This document shows, piece after piece, positions 5,661-7,711 of a stretch of DNA of 7,711 nt (positions are counted from its first letter, which is position 1; each line of letters starts with the position of its first letter). The stretch comes from Gemmatimonadota bacterium (GTDB lineage: Bacteria; Gemmatimonadota; Gemmatimonadetes; Longimicrobiales; UBA6960). A program made the translations under genes and the position numbers. The stretch is taken from the NCBI GenBank assembly GCA_019347995.1, contig JAHWKH010000100.1, forward strand, positions 1 through 7,711, given 5' to 3'. The notes beneath the pieces were generated by a model. The model was not told the origin of the DNA. It saw only the letters and a list, made by a program, of their open reading frames with translations, and ran no database searches.

Positions 5661-7711
5661 TGACGCGCCGTCTCCCGCCGGTGGCCGCCCTCGCCGGGGC
5701 CTGCGCCGCCGGCTGCGCCCTCGCCGGGCTCGCGGGACCCGACCCGCACCTCGCCCGCGCCGCTCCGCTCCTCCTCCTCGCCCTGCTCGCGCCCGCCTGG
5801 CCATGGCGGCGCCCCCATCCATCCGCCTCTCTGGCGGCGGCCGCCGCCGCGGGTATGCTCCTGGCGCTGGCCGCGGAGCGCCGCGAGAGCGCCGGATGCC
5901 TCCCGCGCCTGCCCGACGGAGCCGCCCTCGCCGTGGTGGGCCACCTCGAAGCCCCCGCGGTGGCCGGGCGGGGCTCCCTCCGCATCGAGAGCGGCCTCGG
6001 ATCCTGCCGGCCGGTGGTGCGCGCGGTCCTCGCCCCTCCGGCCGCGGAGGCCGGCCCGGGTGTGGCGCTGAGCGTGCGGGGCCGGTGGATGGCGTCCGGT
6101 CAGGGAGGCGCGTGGGCCGGGACGCTCCGGGTGGAGGACGCGGAGCCGGTGGCCGGTGCACGCCCCCGGGCCCTGCCGGCGGTGCGGGGTGGGGCGGTGG
6201 CCGTGCTGCACCGGCGCTTCGCGGACCGGGGCCCGGTGGCGGCGGCTCTGGTCGTCGCGCGCAAGGAGGGGCTCGATCCGGGGCTGCGCGAGGCGTTCGT
6301 CCGCTCGGGGACCGCCCACCTGTTGGCCATATCCGGCTTCCACGTGGGTGTGGTGGCGGCGCTCCTCTACACGCTGCTGCGCTGGAGGGGGCGTGGCGTC
6401 TCCCGCCGCCGAGGCGCCCTGCTGGCCTCGGCCGCCGTGTGGGCCTACGTGCTCGGCATCGGCGCTCCCGACGCGGCCGTGCGAGCCGCGCTGGCCCTCT
6501 CGTTGGCCGCGCTGGGCACCCTGCGCGGACGCCCGGCGGCCGGGGAGGGCACCCTGGCCGCCGCCTTCCTGCTCGTGGCGGTGGTCGATCCGGGGGCGCT
6601 GCTCCGCCCGGGCGCGCAGCTCTCCTTCGCCGGCGCCTGGGGTCTGGTGCGGTGGGGCTCGAACTTCGAAGCCGGGCTCCGACGACGGCTGCCGGACGGC
6701 GTGGCGGGCGCCCTGGCGCCGCCCCTGGCGGCGGGCTGCGCCGCCACGCTCGGAACCCTCCCGGTGGTGGCCTGGCACTTCGAGCGGCTCTCCCTGGTGG
6801 GCATCCCCGCCACGCTGGTGGCAGGGCCCCTGGTGGCGCTGGCCGTGCCCGGCCTCCTGGCGACGCTCATGGCGGAGGTGCTCCATCCGGCCGCCGGCGC
6901 GTTCGTCGCCGGCGGCGTCGACGTCCTCCTCGCGGTGCTGATCGCCGTCGTGGAGGCGTTCGCGGCGGCCCCGTTCGCGTCCGTGGATCTTCCTCGATCG
7001 TGGACGGTCACGATGGGGACCGGCGCCCTCGCGGCCGGGGGGCTCCTGCGTGCCCGGCGGGTGCGGCCCGTGGTGCGCATGGCCGTCGCCGGCGCTGGCG
7101 CGCTGGCGGCCTTCCAGCTCTGGCCGGTCGCGCTTCGCATCGCCGAGGCGGGAAGCGTGGAGGTCGTCGCCGTGGATGTGGGGCAGGGCGACGCGCTGCT
7201 GGTGCGCTCGCCGCGCGGGCGCTGGCTCGTGGTCGATGCCGGGCCCTCCTTCGGTGGGCGGGATGCGGGCCGCGACCGCGTGCTCCCGTATCTGCGCGGA
7301 CGCGGCGTCTCCGAGCTGGAGGCCGTCGTGCTCACCCATCCGCACCTCGACCACGTCGGTGGGGCGGCCGCCCTCCTGGAGGCCATGGACGTGGGGGGCG
7401 TGCTCGATCCGGGAGCCGCCGTGGGCATCCCCGCCTACCTCGCGACCCTCGCCGCCGCCGAGCGGGCGGGGGCGGGCTGGTGGGCAGCGCGGGCCGGGGC
7501 GGCCTATCGGCTCGACGGACTGACGATTCGCGTCCTGCAGCCCGAGTCCATCGACCGCGTCGAGGAGGACGCGAACGCGGTCAGTGTGGTGCTGCACGTG
7601 AGCTGGGGCCTCTTCTCGGTGCTCCTCACCGGCGACGCGCCCGGCGAGATGGAGGTCCACGCCGTGCGCGATCTCGTCGATCAGGCCCGTGCGCGCCTCG
7701 CCGGAGGGGCG
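5660..7711 (+). CDS. comEC: ComEC/Rec2 DNA-uptake channel with metallo-beta-lactamase domain, 3' partial
   Basis: ComEC forms the inner-membrane channel that brings one strand of transforming DNA into the cytoplasm. The frame has no stop from 5606 to the window end, giving 684 codons from a possible CTG start at 5660. The CTG is three bases after GGGAGGG and gives a basic MTRR N-terminus; GTG 5681 is the next choice, without a well-placed ribosome-binding site. Counting from 5660, hydrophobic helices lie near 8-25, 32-45 and 52-67, followed by a soluble OB-fold-like part with DUF4131 layout to about 170. The competence domain opens with HLLAISGFHVG (220-230), a family hallmark, and continues as a multi-helix membrane region to about 480, with VRAALALS at 274-281. 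The metallo-beta-lactamase domain has VDVGQGDA (505-512), THPHLDH (559-565), N639 in EDANAVSVVL and LTGDA (656-660). All motifs are intact. The remaining C-terminus lies outside the window. Identification is secure; the start is not. Confidence 0.95.
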   Translation, partial: MTRRLPPVAALAGACAAGCALAGLAGPDPHLARAAPLLLLALLAPAWPWRRPHPSASLAAAAAAGMLLALAAERRESAGCLPRLPDGAALAVVGHLEAPAVAGRGSLRIESGLGSCRPVVRAVLAPPAAEAGPGVALSVRGRWMASGQGGAWAGTLRVEDAEPVAGARPRALPAVRGGAVAVLHRRFADRGPVAAALVVARKEGLDPGLREAFVRSGTAHLLAISGFHVGVVAALLYTLLRWRGRGVSRRRGALLASAAVWAYVLGIGAPDAAVRAALALSLAALGTLRGRPAAGEGTLAAAFLLVAVVDPGALLRPGAQLSFAGAWGLVRWGSNFEAGLRRRLPDGVAGALAPPLAAGCAATLGTLPVVAWHFERLSLVGIPATLVAGPLVALAVPGLLATLMAEVLHPAAGAFVAGGVDVLLAVLIAVVEAFAAAPFASVDLPRSWTVTMGTGALAAGGLLRARRVRPVVRMAVAGAGALAAFQLWPVALRIAEAGSVEVVAVDVGQGDALLVRSPRGRWLVVDAGPSFGGRDAGRDRVLPYLRGRGVSELEAVVLTHPHLDHVGGAAALLEAMDVGGVLDPGAAVGIPAYLATLAAAERAGAGWWAARAGAAYRLDGLTIRVLQPESIDRVEEDANAVSVVLHVSWGLFSVLLTGDAPGEMEVHAVRDLVDQARARLAGGA

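Noticed and set aside
6156..6941. Plus-strand frame of 261 codons inside comEC
   Set aside because: It is a tryptophan/arginine-rich shadow; the overlapping frame carries the ComEC hallmark HLLAISGFHVG.
5210..7660. Minus-strand open frame of 816 codons opposite comEC and the lapA-like gene
   Set aside because: Its translation is low-complexity R/G/A/H/P sequence with no domain. It mirrors the codon bias of comEC, whose motifs are unmistakable on the plus strand.
1..7711. Mobile element, CRISPR array, tRNA or other RNA gene
   Set aside because: I saw no transposase or integrase motifs, no regularly spaced repeats, no terminal inverted repeats and no tRNA-like arms; nearly every base is in a recognised coding frame.

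Overview
The window is very GC-rich DNA with strong G/C preference at third codon positions, frequent GTG starts and tightly packed genes, all on the plus strand. The pairing of a secreted beta-rich protein with a PorV/FadL-like outer-membrane barrel indicates a Gram-negative (diderm) bacterium. Together with the base composition and the TATATT-type promoter-like hexamer this suggests a Gemmatimonadota-like or similar environmental lineage. That taxonomic placement is inference; no marker gene settles it.

Layout: (1) 1-1218, the 3' part of a gene for an unrecognised, beta-rich, probably exported protein, with the 5' end outside the window; (2) 1215-2414, a 399-residue protein with a signal peptide and an outer-membrane beta-barrel signature; (3) 2443-3795, MtaB, the tRNA t6A37 methylthiotransferase; (4) 3792-5297, MiaB, the tRNA i6A37 methylthiotransferase, with an unusual repeat-containing linker; (5) 5294-5605, a small LapA/DUF1049-type two-helix membrane protein; (6) about 5660-7711, ComEC/Rec2, the inner-membrane DNA-uptake channel with a C-terminal metallo-beta-lactamase domain, open at the window edge.

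Three of the five gene junctions are stop/start overlaps (GTGA at 1215-1218, ATGA at 3792-3795, GTGA at 5294-5297), one gap is 28 bp and one is about 54-75 bp, so the window reads as one or two operons. It joins three themes: a cell-surface pair, two paralogous radical-SAM enzymes that thiomethylate position 37 of different tRNA sets, and an envelope/DNA-uptake pair. No stretch longer than 100 bases lacks a gene. I see no tRNA, rRNA, CRISPR array, insertion sequence or convincing intrinsic terminator.

Most of the content is housekeeping. The least ordinary points are the three 14-residue imperfect repeats inserted in MiaB, the unrecognised surface pair at the left end, a hairpin that covers the likely ribosome-binding site and possible CTG start of comEC, and a promoter-like element with a hairpin in the tail of mtaB. 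I found no evidence for a wholly new biological system.
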